64,000 bases of DNA from Solanum dulcamara (Eukaryota > Streptophyta > Magnoliopsida > Solanales > Solanaceae). Of the stretch, positions 35,774 through 46,395 are shown one piece after another; position 1 is the first letter of the stretch, and every line of letters starts with the position of its first letter. Where the stretch lies: positions 55,723,732 to 55,787,731 of the forward strand of contig NC_077248.1 in the NCBI RefSeq assembly GCF_947179165.1, in the 5' to 3' direction. The translations under genes and the position numbers were made by a program. The notes below the pieces were generated by a model. It saw only the letters and a list, made by a program, of their open reading frames with translations, searched no databases and had not been told where the DNA came from.

Positions 35774-36777
35774 CATAATAATAAACAAGGAATGAAAGTC
35801 TAACTAGAATGCACACAAGTGTACTAACACACAAGGAAAGAGAAACAAACTAACTAAATCTGACTACGCTCCCATAAATCTAGTGGGTACACTCGTGCGC
35901 AAGTTAAAAGTAAAACCCAAGCGAAATTCCATAACCCCGATAGGTGCAAGGAAGAGTTTGAAATGAAATAAGAGAACCCGATGAATTTTCCAAGATTTCT
36001 ACGACCTTTCATGGACTTGAACCGAACCAATAAGTATGCCTGAAGCTTCATCAAAACCAATAGGCGTTAAAGACTTGAACCGAAATGAAGAGGAAGAATC
36101 AAGGACTTGAATAGAGATTTTGAGTAACCAAAGACTTGAACCAAGGCTAAGGAAAATCGTGGACTTGAACCACGTGTATATATGACCAAGGACTTGAACC
36201 AAGGTGAAAATAGCTATGGACTTGAGCTAAGCTATAATGAGTGGTGGACTAGAACCACTGCTGTAGCTCGTATTGGAATTAAACAACGACTGAAGATAGC
36301 CAATATACAATCACTTAATCATGCTCAGTTTAAGGAAAGGAAAGTCATAGCCTACCTATAAGCTGACCGTGAAAATCCAAATCACGTAACCAGAGATTTT
36401 CCCTTCCATTCGGCCTTGAACCGCTACAACACTATCAAAAATAGAATCACAAGATTATTACGATCGTTTTAAACTAAAATTATCAAAATCAGATACAAAT
36501 CAATTTCGAAGTCAAAAAGGGAAATATGGAACACGCTCCAATTATTCAAGAATTGACTCTATGAAAAGGTCCTAAATACCTCACTGAACTGTTGTTCCTA
36601 CTGGAACAAAATTCGAAGCTCGGAACAGCCCAAACAAGCACATGCAATAATTTTCCAAATTAATCACCATTAAGGGCTATGACAACAACTATATCGGAAC
36701 GAGACAATGGTCTAGGCAAATTATTAACCAATTTGATCTTCTTAAGATCAATTATGATTCCTTCAACAGAGACAATA
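35774..36777 (-). mobile_element. LTR-like fragment, family F, copy 2
   Basis: Aligns with about 30130-31135 (shared GCACACAAGTGTACTAACACA, CTCGTGCGCAAGTTAAAAGT, the GGACTTGAACC series, and TCAACAGAGACAATA at the right end). It starts where the family B LTR ends and runs into the chromovirus 5' LTR. It lacks the MITE-bearing left part of copy 1. Frames at 35854-36202 are within this repeat. Confidence 0.7.
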
Positions 36778-39123
36778 TGTAACACCCTCTTAAAAACATT
36801 GTATATGATGTTCCAATTCTTAATAAAAATGATACCGCTTTTGTATTTTGGACATAACTTTTAATAGGATGGTCCAAATTAGGTGATTAAAATTTCTGAA
36901 TAACCCGAACTTCATTACCTATAAATTTTATGGGACCATATTTTAAGTGTCATAGGTTATGTTGGTCAAATAAATTAATTGTTGCAAAATATGGTGCTGT
37001 GATGAAATGGAGTATTTGTAGAAGAAAATTCATATCTCACTCTAGCCTACTCCAAATTGGTTGATTCTTGCACAATATGAAAAAAGACTTCTAGAGCAAC
37101 AATTTCAAATTAAGACACCAAATCCTAATGATGAAGTTATCTTTTTCAAATGCAGCTCCAAAGAGGGGTATTCCATTTAAAGAAGGTTCATCTCACCAAC
37201 TATGGAAAGATCTAGATCCATTTGACATCACGCATGACATCAATAGTCCTCTATTTAACATCACTTATGACATCACAATCTTCTATTAAACTTTTATATT
37301 TTTCTTTATAATTATTTTAATTATTGTTAGGTCCCTCCCTCCTTCATACCTATAAATACCCACCTTATTTCATCATTTTGTTAATCAAGCTTTCTCAAGT
37401 AACTTTTCTCTCTATACACTCCTTTAATCATTCTCAAAATATAGATTTAGTTCTTAGTAGCATAGAAATACTATTCAGGTGATTCATATACTACAGGAAG
37501 TACACAAAATACTCCGACGAGGAGAAAATGCTAGATTTCAAGAGTGTTTATTAAGTCCTTCGATTCTGAGTAATGATTTGAATTCCAGGTATGTAAGGCT
37601 TTAATAAGAGTATTCATTCCACTCTCACGCCTAAAGTATTTTGATTATATGAAAAAATTATATTTATTTTCTTTAAGCTTTACTCTAAATTATGTGGGTG
37701 TTTATCCATGGATTCTTCCACCCATGTAGTTCAAAACTATTTCAACTAAATCTCTTGATTTCAAGTAAGATTTTATTAAGGGTAAATTGTTATTTCTACT
37801 TAATAGCATTAATCATAGTTAAACTAATGATTATTAGTTCATTTTAATGCAAAATGATTTCATATTTATAAATTGATGGTTTGCAAGTATTTTCTCTATT
37901 TAGTTGTTTAAAGGTTCTTGAAATTAATGGTGGGTTATTTAAAGCATGATTTTTAATTGATGGATTTCAAAGTATTTATGCCTAATTTCATTTACATTCA
38001 TGTTTGAAAGTTGAAGTGATTTGAACCCACCTAGTTTTACTATATTTTCAATGAAGCTTGACTTGAAAACTTTGACTCCAAATAAATATTTATGAAAGCA
38101 ATGTCTATGGTTAAAAGAGAGTCTTATGAAATAAAAGAATTATGAAATGCTATGAATGATGGATTCTTTGAGCTATAAGGAAAATTCTTGCATATTTGAA
38201 TTAATACAGATTTTAATAAGCTATTCCACCGAATGTGATGTTTTGAATTCTCAGGCTATATGCTATGACTATTTTGAAGTATTAAACTATTCCATGGGAT
38301 TGACTTAGCACCGAATGGGTCATTGATGTGGGATTCGATAAGGGAATCCTAGTAGCAACCCTTTGTGTCATTACTATATGCCAACTTATGAGCCCTTGTA
38401 GGCTTAGGCAGAGGGATCCATGAAAGCCTTTAAAGTTAAAGTTAAAGAAATGAATGAAGTTGATGGAGTTCTACTCGGCAAGTACTCTCCTCGTCCAACG
38501 TAAGGGGTTATGTTGTATTCCATGTAATAGCTCGCATGGTCTTAAATGTTGGTTATGGTCATCTTCCCACAAAATGAATATTTTAAAGAATATCTATATG
38601 ATTAATTATCCATGTGTTGCATTACGTTTCATATTACATAAATATTTTAATGTTTCTTCAATGTTTATGCATGTTTATATACTTGGTACATTCAAAGTAC
38701 TAACGCATACTCTTTTTCCTATATGATATCACCATGTAGAGACCGATGCTCCTCCTCGTTCTCCTCCATGTGGCTAGTTGAGATTTTGTTTAAAGACTAC
38801 TTTTGGTGAGTTCCCATGTTGCAGGAACAATACTCCTTTATCTTTCTAGCTTATGATACGTTGAGATCTTTAGTCACTTACTATGACATTTCTTTTTATT
38901 ATGATTAATGGTGAGCTAGGGACTTGTCTTAGCCCTGTTAAATATAAAAGTTAGAGGTATTATTGGACATATGTAAGTTGAAGATTTACTGTTATGATTT
39001 CTGCTTGTTTATTTATCGCCATTACCTATGAAAGGCCAAAAGAATGCTAAGAGGCTTGTTTGAGGTACTTTCAGTTTTTTCATTCACCATGTCATGTCTA
39101 GGCCCTAGGTTGGGGTCATGATA
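36778..39123 (+). mobile_element. 5' LTR of the chromovirus
   Basis: TGTAACACCCT...GGGTCATGATA. TATAAATA box at 37351-37358 in the same context as in LTRs A1 and A2. Splice-donor-like CAGGTATGTAAGG at 37586-37598. The first ~820 bases (U3 and start of R) are clearly of the A1/A2 kind, the remainder is not. The 36679-36864 and 38454-38726 frames are not genes. Confidence 0.92.
37351..37358 (+). promoter_or_regulatory. TATA box of the chromovirus 5' LTR
   Basis: TATAAATA followed by CCCACC, aligned with those of A1 and A2. In the 3' LTR the same site reads TTTAAATA (44612-44619), a change that would weaken it. Confidence 0.7.
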
Positions 39124-39127
39124 AACT

Positions 39128-39139
39128 TGGTATCAGAGC
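39128..39139 (+). promoter_or_regulatory. Primer binding site of the chromovirus
   Basis: TGGTATCAGAGC, the exact 12-base form complementary to the 3' end of plant initiator methionine tRNA, four bases after the LTR end. It is the only perfect primer site in the window. Confidence 0.92.
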
Positions 39140-39343
39140 TTGAAGTTTTGAATATTCCTCGGAGTCCAACATACCGCATCAAATAGGATCTTGTTCATGG
39201 TTGTAAAGTGCGCCATAACTATGAATAGGAGACTATGGGACATTTAGAAAAGTTTTCACTTCTTTCAAATTCATGTCGTGCCTTAAAGTGTCCTAAGTTT
39301 TCCTTTAACTAATGACCCATTTTATGTTATCTAGATATTGACT

Positions 39344-40363
39344 CATGGAAGAGCACCTCCAAGAGCAAGGGTTGACAATAAGGACCAAGCTCCTCCGGTT
39401 CCCAATGCCCCATATTATAAGAAAGGGTAACACATGCGAGTTTCACAATATCATTACGTTGTTGACTTAAGTTGTAGACAACCAAGGGTATCAAGGTATT
39501 CCTCCTCCATAAATGCAAAATCTGGCCTCTAGGATTTGGGATTTCCAAAGGATGAATCCACCCGAGTTCGATGGTTCTAAACTAGATAAGGACCCTATGG
39601 AGTTCATTGATGAGATGTACCAGATTGTGGCTATCATGGGTGTTCCACCAATTAAGAAGGCCGAGCTAGTGGCCTATTAACTCAAAGGTGTGGCTTAAGT
39701 GTGGTACGAACAATGGGTTATTGAGAGGGTGAAGAAATGTGGCCGATAGTTTAGGAAGAGTTCAAAGTTGCCTTTCTAGACCGCTTCTTCCCATTAGAGC
39801 TATGGGAGGAAAAAATCCAAGAGTTCATCAACCTCCATCATGAAAGTATGAGCGTGAGGGAGTATGCTCTCAAATTCACTAAGTTGTCAAAGTATGCTCC
39901 CTTTATGGTCTCCAACCCAAGAGCTAGGATGAGCAAGTTTATTTTTGATGTCTCAAGCTTGGTGTCCAATTAGTGAAAAATATCCATGTTGGTCATGGAG
40001 ATGGAAATATCTCGGTTAATGACTTGCGCAGAAAAAATTGAAGAAGAGAAGATGAGAGATAGATCAAGAGGGTTCAATCCTCAAAGGTACGATTATGGTA
40101 ACAATGGCAAAGGACAAGGTGGGCAACAGTTTGTGGGACAAGGTTCCACCAATACTCCTCCTCCAAGGTTCAACAAGGAAAAGGGTGCTAAACCAATGGT
40201 TCCAAGAGAGAATGTTGTTGCTCAAACTTTCCCCGCTTATAAGAAGTGTGGAAGGACTCATAAAGGGGAATGCTTAGTAGGATCCAATGCATGCTTTAAG
40301 TGTGGCAAACTGGTCTACCATGATAGGGATTGTAGAGATGGTGGTGGTAGGACTCAACGATAA
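39344..40363 (+). pseudogene. gag: gag of the chromovirus, with stops
   Basis: Gag packages the element RNA. The N terminus reads GRAPPRARVDNKDQAPPVPN from 39351, followed by a stop near 39428. The capsid domain is readable from MNPPEFDGSKLDKDPMEFID (39553 on) through IVAIMGVPPIKKAELVAY, with stops at the TAA codons near 39677 and 39697 and a frame change before 39990. The last part (39986-40363) is open and ends with KKCGRTHKGEC and CFKCGKLVYHDRDC (40292-40333). In that zinc knuckle the canonical histidine is replaced by tyrosine with a histidine one place later. Capsid length is normal for the family; decay is by point mutation, not deletion. Confidence 0.88.
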
Positions 40364-41060
40364 ATTTCTCATGGTCAACAAGCCCAAAGAGGTGTCCAAT
40401 GCACTAACTGCTTTTACGTCTTGCATGGGAGATGAGAGGTTGAGGAGATACCTAATATCATTACCGATATGTTAAAGGTTTTTTCTTTTGATGTGTATGC
40501 ACTATTAGATCTGGGTGTAAATTTATCATTTGCTACTTCATTCCTTACTAATAGGTATGATGTGTCAGATAAAATGTTATTAGATCTCTATTTGGTGTCT
40601 ACCCCTAGTGGTGAGTCGGTTATTTCTAGAAAGGTCTAAGGGGTTGTCCCGTGTCTATCTTACATAAAGTTAATCCTTGTGATCTCATTGAGCTTGACAT
40701 GATAGATTTTGATGTCTTTCTTGGGATGGATTGGTTACATGTATCTTATGCTTCCATGGATTGTAGGACTCATAGAGTAAAGTTCCAATTTCCTAATGAG
40801 TCCATCATTGAATAGGAGGGTCGTGAATTGGTGGTGAAGGGTAAGTTCATTTCTTATCTTAAGGCCCGAAAAATGATTTCTAAGGGTTGTATTTACCACA
40901 TTGTGAGGGTTAGGGATGTCAATTCTGAAAGTTCTCATCTTGAGTCGATTTCCAAAGTCAATGAGTTCCTTGATGTCCCAGTGTTACTCTCAAAAGGAAA
41001 GTTGATTTTTGTATCGTTCTCCTCCCCGATACCCAACATATCTCTATTCCTTCTTACTGG
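40364..41060 (+). pseudogene. Aspartic protease region of the chromovirus, degenerate
   Basis: Between the zinc knuckle and RT. The retropepsin active-site strand appears as YALLDLGVNLSFATSFL (about 40496-40546), with DLG in place of the usual D-S/T-G. Further on, LIELDMIDFDVFLGMDWLHV (about 40684-40743) is the second conserved block of plant chromovirus proteases. Frameshifts separate the pieces (stop at 40637). The enzyme would cut the Gag-Pol polyprotein. The short reading at 40828-41070 (RKMISKGCIYHIVRVRD) is the linker before RT. Confidence 0.8.
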
Positions 41061-41860
41061 ATGGCCCTGAAAGAATTGAAAGAGTTGAAGGAACAATTAA
41101 ATAACTTGTTAGAAAAGGGGTTTATAAGACCAAGTATCTCTCCATGGGGTGCTCCCGTGTTATTTGTGAGAAAGAAGGATGGGTCCCTTCGAATGTGCAT
41201 AAACTACCAACAATAAAGTAAGATGACCATTAAGAACAACTACCCACTCCTTAGAATAGATGACTTGTTTGATCAATTGCAAGGGAAAAGTCACTTCTCC
41301 AAGATCGACCTTTGGTCCGGCTATCACCAACTTTGGGTGAGGAAGTGTGACATTCCCAAAATGTCTTTACGAACAAGGTATGGTAACTTCGAGTTTATGG
41401 TGATGAGTTTTGGGTTGATGAATACACCGGCGATGTTCATGGACTTGATGAATAGGGTGTTCAAACCTTACCTTGATACTTTTGTGGTGTTCTTCATTGA
41501 TGATATTTTGATTTACTCTCGGGGTGAGGAAGAACATAAAAATCACTTGATAATTGTGCTTCAAACGTTTAGGGATAGGCAATTGTTTGCAAAATTTAGT
41601 AAGTATGAATTTTAGTTGAAAGAGGTGGCATTTCTTGGTCATGTAGGATCCGGTGATGGGATCAACATTGATCCCATGAAAATGGAGGCAGTCAAGAATT
41701 GCCCTAGACTATTTTCTTCTTCAGACATTAAGATCTTCTTGGGTGTAGCTAGGTACTATAGAAGGTTCTTTGAAGGGTTTTCTTCCATCTCATCTCCTAT
41801 GAAAAAATTAACCCAAAAAAGCTAAATTCATATGGACGAATGAGTGTGAGAAGAGTTTCT
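41061..41860 (+). pseudogene. Reverse transcriptase of the chromovirus, with stops
   Basis: Readable from [20 protein letters not shown] (41067) with [20 protein letters not shown], a stop at 41215 in the NYRKLN block (NYQQ-stop), then an open stretch 41223-41615 with [28 protein letters not shown] and the catalytic box [10 protein letters not shown] (FIDD at 41493-41504, standing for YVDD). A stop after KFSKYEF (41616) is followed by LKEVAFLGHV and the thumb GVARYYRRFFEGFS. All usual RT blocks are present, so loss of function is from a few point mutations. Confidence 0.9.
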
Positions 41861-42531
41861 GGACCATGAAAGATCGACTTACCTCCGCTCATATTTTGAC
41901 TCTACTAGAAGGATTAGAAGGGTTTTTAGTTTATTGTGATTCTTCAAAGATTGGTTTAGGTTGGGTCTTAATGTAAAATGGCAAGGTCATAGCCTATGCT
42001 TCTACACAATTAAAAGTGTCTGAGCATAACTACACTACCCAAGACCTTGAATTGGCGACCATTGTTTTTGCTCTTAAGATTTGGAGATATTACCTCTATG
42101 GGGTGCATGTGGATGTGTATACCAATCATAAAAGTCTTCAATATGTGTTCACCCAAAAGGACCTTAATCTAAGGCAAATGAAGTAGCTAGAACTCCTTAA
42201 GGACTATGACATGAGTGTGCACTATCATCCGGGTGAAGCCAATGTGGTTGCCGATGCACTTAGTAGAGTCTCTATGGGGAGTATGGCCCATGTGGATGAA
42301 GGGAAGAGGGAGTTGGTGAAAGATATTCACCGGTTGGATAGATTAGGGGTAAAGTTGTGTGGTACTAATGATGGTGGTATGGTTGTTCAAAATAGGTATA
42401 AATCCTCTTTATTGGTGGATGTTAAATCAAAGCAAGATATTGACCCGACATTTATTGATTTAAAGAAGTTGGTGAAGGAAAAGAAGATAGATGTCTTTTC
42501 CCAAGGGGGATATGGGGTACTATACTACTAA
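41861..42531 (+). pseudogene. RNase H and linker of the chromovirus
   Basis: RNase H removes the RNA strand after reverse transcription. Blocks seen: VYCDSSKIGLGWVL (about 41930, with a stop soon after), [39 protein letters not shown] (about 42047-42103), [20 protein letters not shown], a stop at 42184, and VHYHPGEANVVADALSR (42217-42267), the family's C-terminal signature. The frame at 42211-42531 then runs into the linker before integrase and stops. Confidence 0.88.
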
Positions 42532-42540
42532 GGTCGGCTA

Positions 42541-43840
42541 TGTGTTCCAGATTTTGATGGCCTAAGGAATTTGATCTTGATTGAGGCTCATAATTCTACA
42601 TACTCCATTCATACTGGTTTGATAAAAATGTATCGAGACTTAAAAGAGTTCTATTAGTGGGGTAGCATGAAGAAAGACATATCAAGGTTCGTGTCCGAAT
42701 TTCCAACAAATGAAAGATGAATATCAAAGGTCGGGTAGCCTAGACCAAGACATTGAAACCCCTACTTAGAAGTGGGAAAATGTGAATATGGATTTTGTAG
42801 TGGGTTTGCCTCATACCCGGAAGCGTCATGATTCGATTTGGGTAATTATTGATAGAATGACTAAGTTGGCTCACTTCCTACTGGTTACAACTTCCTATAG
42901 TTCCAAAGACTATGCCAAGTTGTATATTCGGGAGTTGGTGAAGTTGTATGATGTGCCGTTATCCATTATTTTGGATCGTGGTACCCAATTCACTTCTCAC
43001 TTTTGGAGATCATTTCAAAAAGGCCTCAGTACTAAGGTAAAATTGAGCACCACATTTTATCCTCAAATGGATGGGCAAGTTGAAAGCATGATTCAAACAC
43101 TAGAGGGTATATTAAGGGCTTGTGTGTTGGAGTTTAAAGTAAATTGGAATGATCATCTACAGCTCATCGAGTTTGCCTATAATAATAGTTACCACTTAAG
43201 TATTGAGATGGCACCGTTTGAGGCTTTGTATGGGAGACAATGTAAATCCCAGGTTGGTTGGTTTGAAGTAGGTGAGATGACCTTATTGGGCCCCAATTTG
43301 GTACTTGATACTTTAGAGAAGGTGAAGATCATTAGAGAAAGGTTGAAAATGGCTCAAAGTCATCAAAAGTCTTATTCTGACACTAGAAGAAGGGAGCTTG
43401 AGTTTAATGTGGACGATTGGGTGTATCTGAAGGTTTCACCCATGAAGGGTGTGGTTCGGTTTGGTAAGAAAGTGAAATTGTACCCTAGGTATGTAAGGCC
43501 TTATAGAATCGTAAGACGTGTTGGCAAGGTTGCATATGAGTTGGAGTTACCTTTGGAAATGGTCATGGTTCATCCAGTGTTTCATGTGTCTACGTTGAAA
43601 AAATGTGTGGGTCATCCTAGTTCTATCGTTCCTTTGAGAGTAGTGAATGTTGAAGAAAACTTGACCTATGAAGAAGTTCCGATTGAAATTTTAGACCAAC
43701 AAGTTAAGAGATTGAGGAACAAAGAAGTTGTATCTGTTAAAGTCCTTTGGAGGAATCAACAAATCGAAAGTGATACATGGGAAGCGGAAGAGGATATGAT
43801 TAAGCGACACTCTCATCTTTTTCCCTCTACCCAAACCTAA
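42541..43840 (+). pseudogene. Integrase plus chromodomain; 352-codon open frame from 42782
   Basis: Integrase inserts the DNA copy into the chromosome. The HHCC zinc domain before 42782 is damaged (AHNSTYSIHTG is visible, a stop is in EFYWWG position, and the cysteine pair is lost by frame changes near 42690). From 42782 to 43840 the frame is open. It carries MDFVVGLPHTRKRHDSIWVI with IDRMTKLAHF (first D), ILDRGTQFTSHFW (second D), DGQVESMIQTLEGIL (E), then the GPY-like C-terminal region (VDDWVYLKVSPMKGV) and a chromodomain (VPIEILDQQVKRLRNKEV, VLWRNQQIESDTWEAEEDM). Chromodomains of this class are thought to direct insertion to heterochromatin. It is the longest frame in the window apart from nothing comparable, yet not a free-standing gene. 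Confidence 0.92.
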
Positions 43841-44030
43841 GGTAGTACGTTGTCCTTACTCAATTACTTAAAATCCTTGCATTTTAACTTTTCTTGTCAT
43901 ATGCTAGCAAAATTATAAAATATATTTCGAATGATGTTTTAAATTGCATTATTGCATTAATGATGGGTTTGTTGGTTTACATTCTACTCTACTCAAGCTA
44001 AGTGTTTCCTCATTCGAGGATGAATGTTTC

Positions 44031-44044
44031 CAAGGGGAAGATAA
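44031..44044 (+). promoter_or_regulatory. Polypurine tract of the chromovirus
   Basis: CAAGGGGAAGATAA directly before TGTAAC at 44045, preceded by the ATTCGAGGATGAATG motif seen before the 3' LTRs of this lineage (compare 3930-3962 and, in reverse, 51124-51160). Confidence 0.75.
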
Positions 44045-46386
44045 TGTAACAACCCCTAATAACGTTGTATATGATGTTCCAATTGTCAATGAAAATGATA
44101 TCGCTTCTGTATTTTGAAAATAACTTTTTATAGGATAATCCAAATTAGGTGATTCAAATTTTGGAATAACCCAACATCATTACCTACAACTTTTGTGAAG
44201 ACCATATTTTAAGTTTTAGAGGTTAAGTAGGTCAAATAAATTAATTATTGCAAGACATGGTGTTGTGACGAAATAAAGTAGTTGTAGAAGGAAAATCATA
44301 TATAACTGTAGGATACTCCAAATCGGTTGATTCTTGCACGATATGAAAGTAGACTTCTAGAAAAACAATTCATATTAAGACACCAAATCCTAATGAGAAA
44401 GTTATCTTTTACAAATGCAGCTCCAAAAAAGGGTATTCCATTAAAAGAAGATTCATCTCACCAACAATGAAAAGATCTAGATCCATTTGACTTTACCCAT
44501 GTTATCAATAGTCCTCCATTTGACATCATCCATGAAATCACAATCCTCCATTAAATTTTCAGATTTTTGTTTATAATTATTTTAATTATTGTTAGGTCCC
44601 TCATTTATACCTTTAAATACCCACCTTATTTCATCATTTTGTTCATCAAGCTTTCTCAAGCAACTCTTCTCTCTATACACTCCTTTAATCATTCTCAAAA
44701 TATAGTTTTAGTTCTTAGTATTTTAGAAATACTTTTCCGGTGATTCATATACTCTGGGTAGTACACAAAATGCTCTGGAGAGGAGAAAATCCTAGGATTC
44801 AAGAGTATTTATTAAGTCCTTCGATTTTGAGTAACACTTCGGATTCCAAGTATTTAATGCTTCAATTAGAGTATTCCTTCCACTCTCATACCTAAAGTAT
44901 TTTGATTAGATGATAAATTATATTTATTTTCTTTAAGCTTTACTCTAAGTTATGTGGGTGTTTATCCATGGATTCTTCCACCCATGTATTTCAAAAAAAC
45001 TCTTTCAACTAAATCTCTTGATTTCAAGTAAGATTTTGTTAAAGGGTAAATTCTTATTTCTACTTAATAGCATGAATTATGGTTAAACTAATGATTAATT
45101 ATCTATTTTAATGCAAAATGATTTCATATGTATGAATTGATGGTTTGCAAGTATTTTTCTCTATTTAGCTCTTTAATAGTTCTTGAAATTAATGGTGGGT
45201 TGTAAAGCATGATTTTTAATTGATGGATTTCAAAGTATTTATGCCTAATTTCATTTACATTCACGTTTTAAAGTTGAAGTGATTTGAACCCACCTTGGTT
45301 TACTATATTTTCAATGAAGTTTTACTTGAAAGCTTTGACTCCCAATAAATATTTATGAAAGCAATGTCTATGATCAAAATGTAGTCTTATGAAATAAAAG
45401 AATTATGAAATTCTATGAATGATGGATTCTTTATGTTATAAGGACAATTCTTGCATATTTGAATCAATAAAGCTTTTAATGAGCTATTCCACCGAATGTG
45501 ATATTTTGAATTCTCAAGCTATATGCTATGACTATTTTGAAGTATTAAACTATTCTGTGGGATTGACTGAGCACCGAATGGGTCAATGAGGTGGGATTCG
45601 GTAAGGAAATCTTAGTAGCAACCTCTTGTCTCATTAATGATGTGCCAACATAGGTGCCCTTGTAAGCTTAGGCTAATGGATCCATGAAAGTCCTTAAAGT
45701 TAAAATTAAAGAAATGAATGAAGTTGATGGAGTTTTACCCGGAAAGTAGTCTCTCCGACAAATGTAAGGGGTTATGTTGGATTTCATTTAATAACTCGCA
45801 TGGTCTTAAAGGTAGGTTATGGTCATCTTTCAACAAAATGAATGTTTTAAAGGATATCTATATGATTGATTATCCATGTATTGAATTGTAGTTCATATTA
45901 CATAACTGTTTTAATGTTTCCTCAATGTTCATGAATGCTTACATACTTAGTATATTTGAAGTACTAACGCATACTCTTTTTCCTACATGATATCACCATG
46001 TAGGGACCGGTACTCCTCTTCGTTCTCCTCCACGTGGCTAGTTGAGATTTCATTTGAAGACTATTTTTGATGAGTTTCCATGTTTCGGGAATAATACTTC
46101 TTTATCTTTCTAGCTTATGATATGTTGAGATCTTTAGACACTTACTATGATATTTCTTTCTATTATGATTGAGGGTGAGGTGGGACTTGTCTTTTCCCCG
46201 TTAAATCTAAAAGTTAGAGGTATTGTTGGACATATGTAAGTGAAAGATTTACTATTATGATTTCTGCTTGTTTATTTATTTTCATTACCTATAAAAGGCT
46301 AAAAGAATGCTAAGAGGCTTGTTTGAGGTACTTTGGGATTTCTCATTCGCCATGTCACGTCTAGGACCTAGGCTTGGTTCGTGACA
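44045..46386 (+). mobile_element. 3' LTR of the chromovirus
   Basis: TGTAACAACCCC...GTTCGTGACA, aligned over its whole length with 36778-39123. The splice-donor motif of the 5' LTR is mutated here (AAGTATTTAATGC, 44849 on), and the TATA box reads TTTAAATA. It is followed by AACTTGGT, the same eight bases that follow the 5' LTR. Confidence 0.92.
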
Positions 46387-46395
46387 AACTTGGTC

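Larger units (their letters stand above)
36778..46386 (+). mobile_element. Ty3/gypsy chromovirus (Tekay/Del-like), 9.6 kb, coding region broken
   Basis: Two LTRs of 2346 and 2342 bp (36778-39123 and 44045-46386), a primer site for initiator tRNA, gag, protease, RT, RNase H, integrase and chromodomain in Ty3/gypsy order, then a purine-rich tract. The order with integrase after RNase H and a C-terminal chromodomain places it among plant chromoviruses; the Tekay/Del assignment is from recalled sequence patterns. The LTRs differ by single-base changes and small indels throughout, so it is not recent. The flanks (CAATA left, AACTT right) are not a target duplication; see the findings. Confidence 0.93.

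Noticed and set aside
36773..46391. Target-site duplication for the chromovirus
   Set aside because: CAATA on the left and AACTT on the right do not match; the right flank instead repeats the first bases of the internal region.
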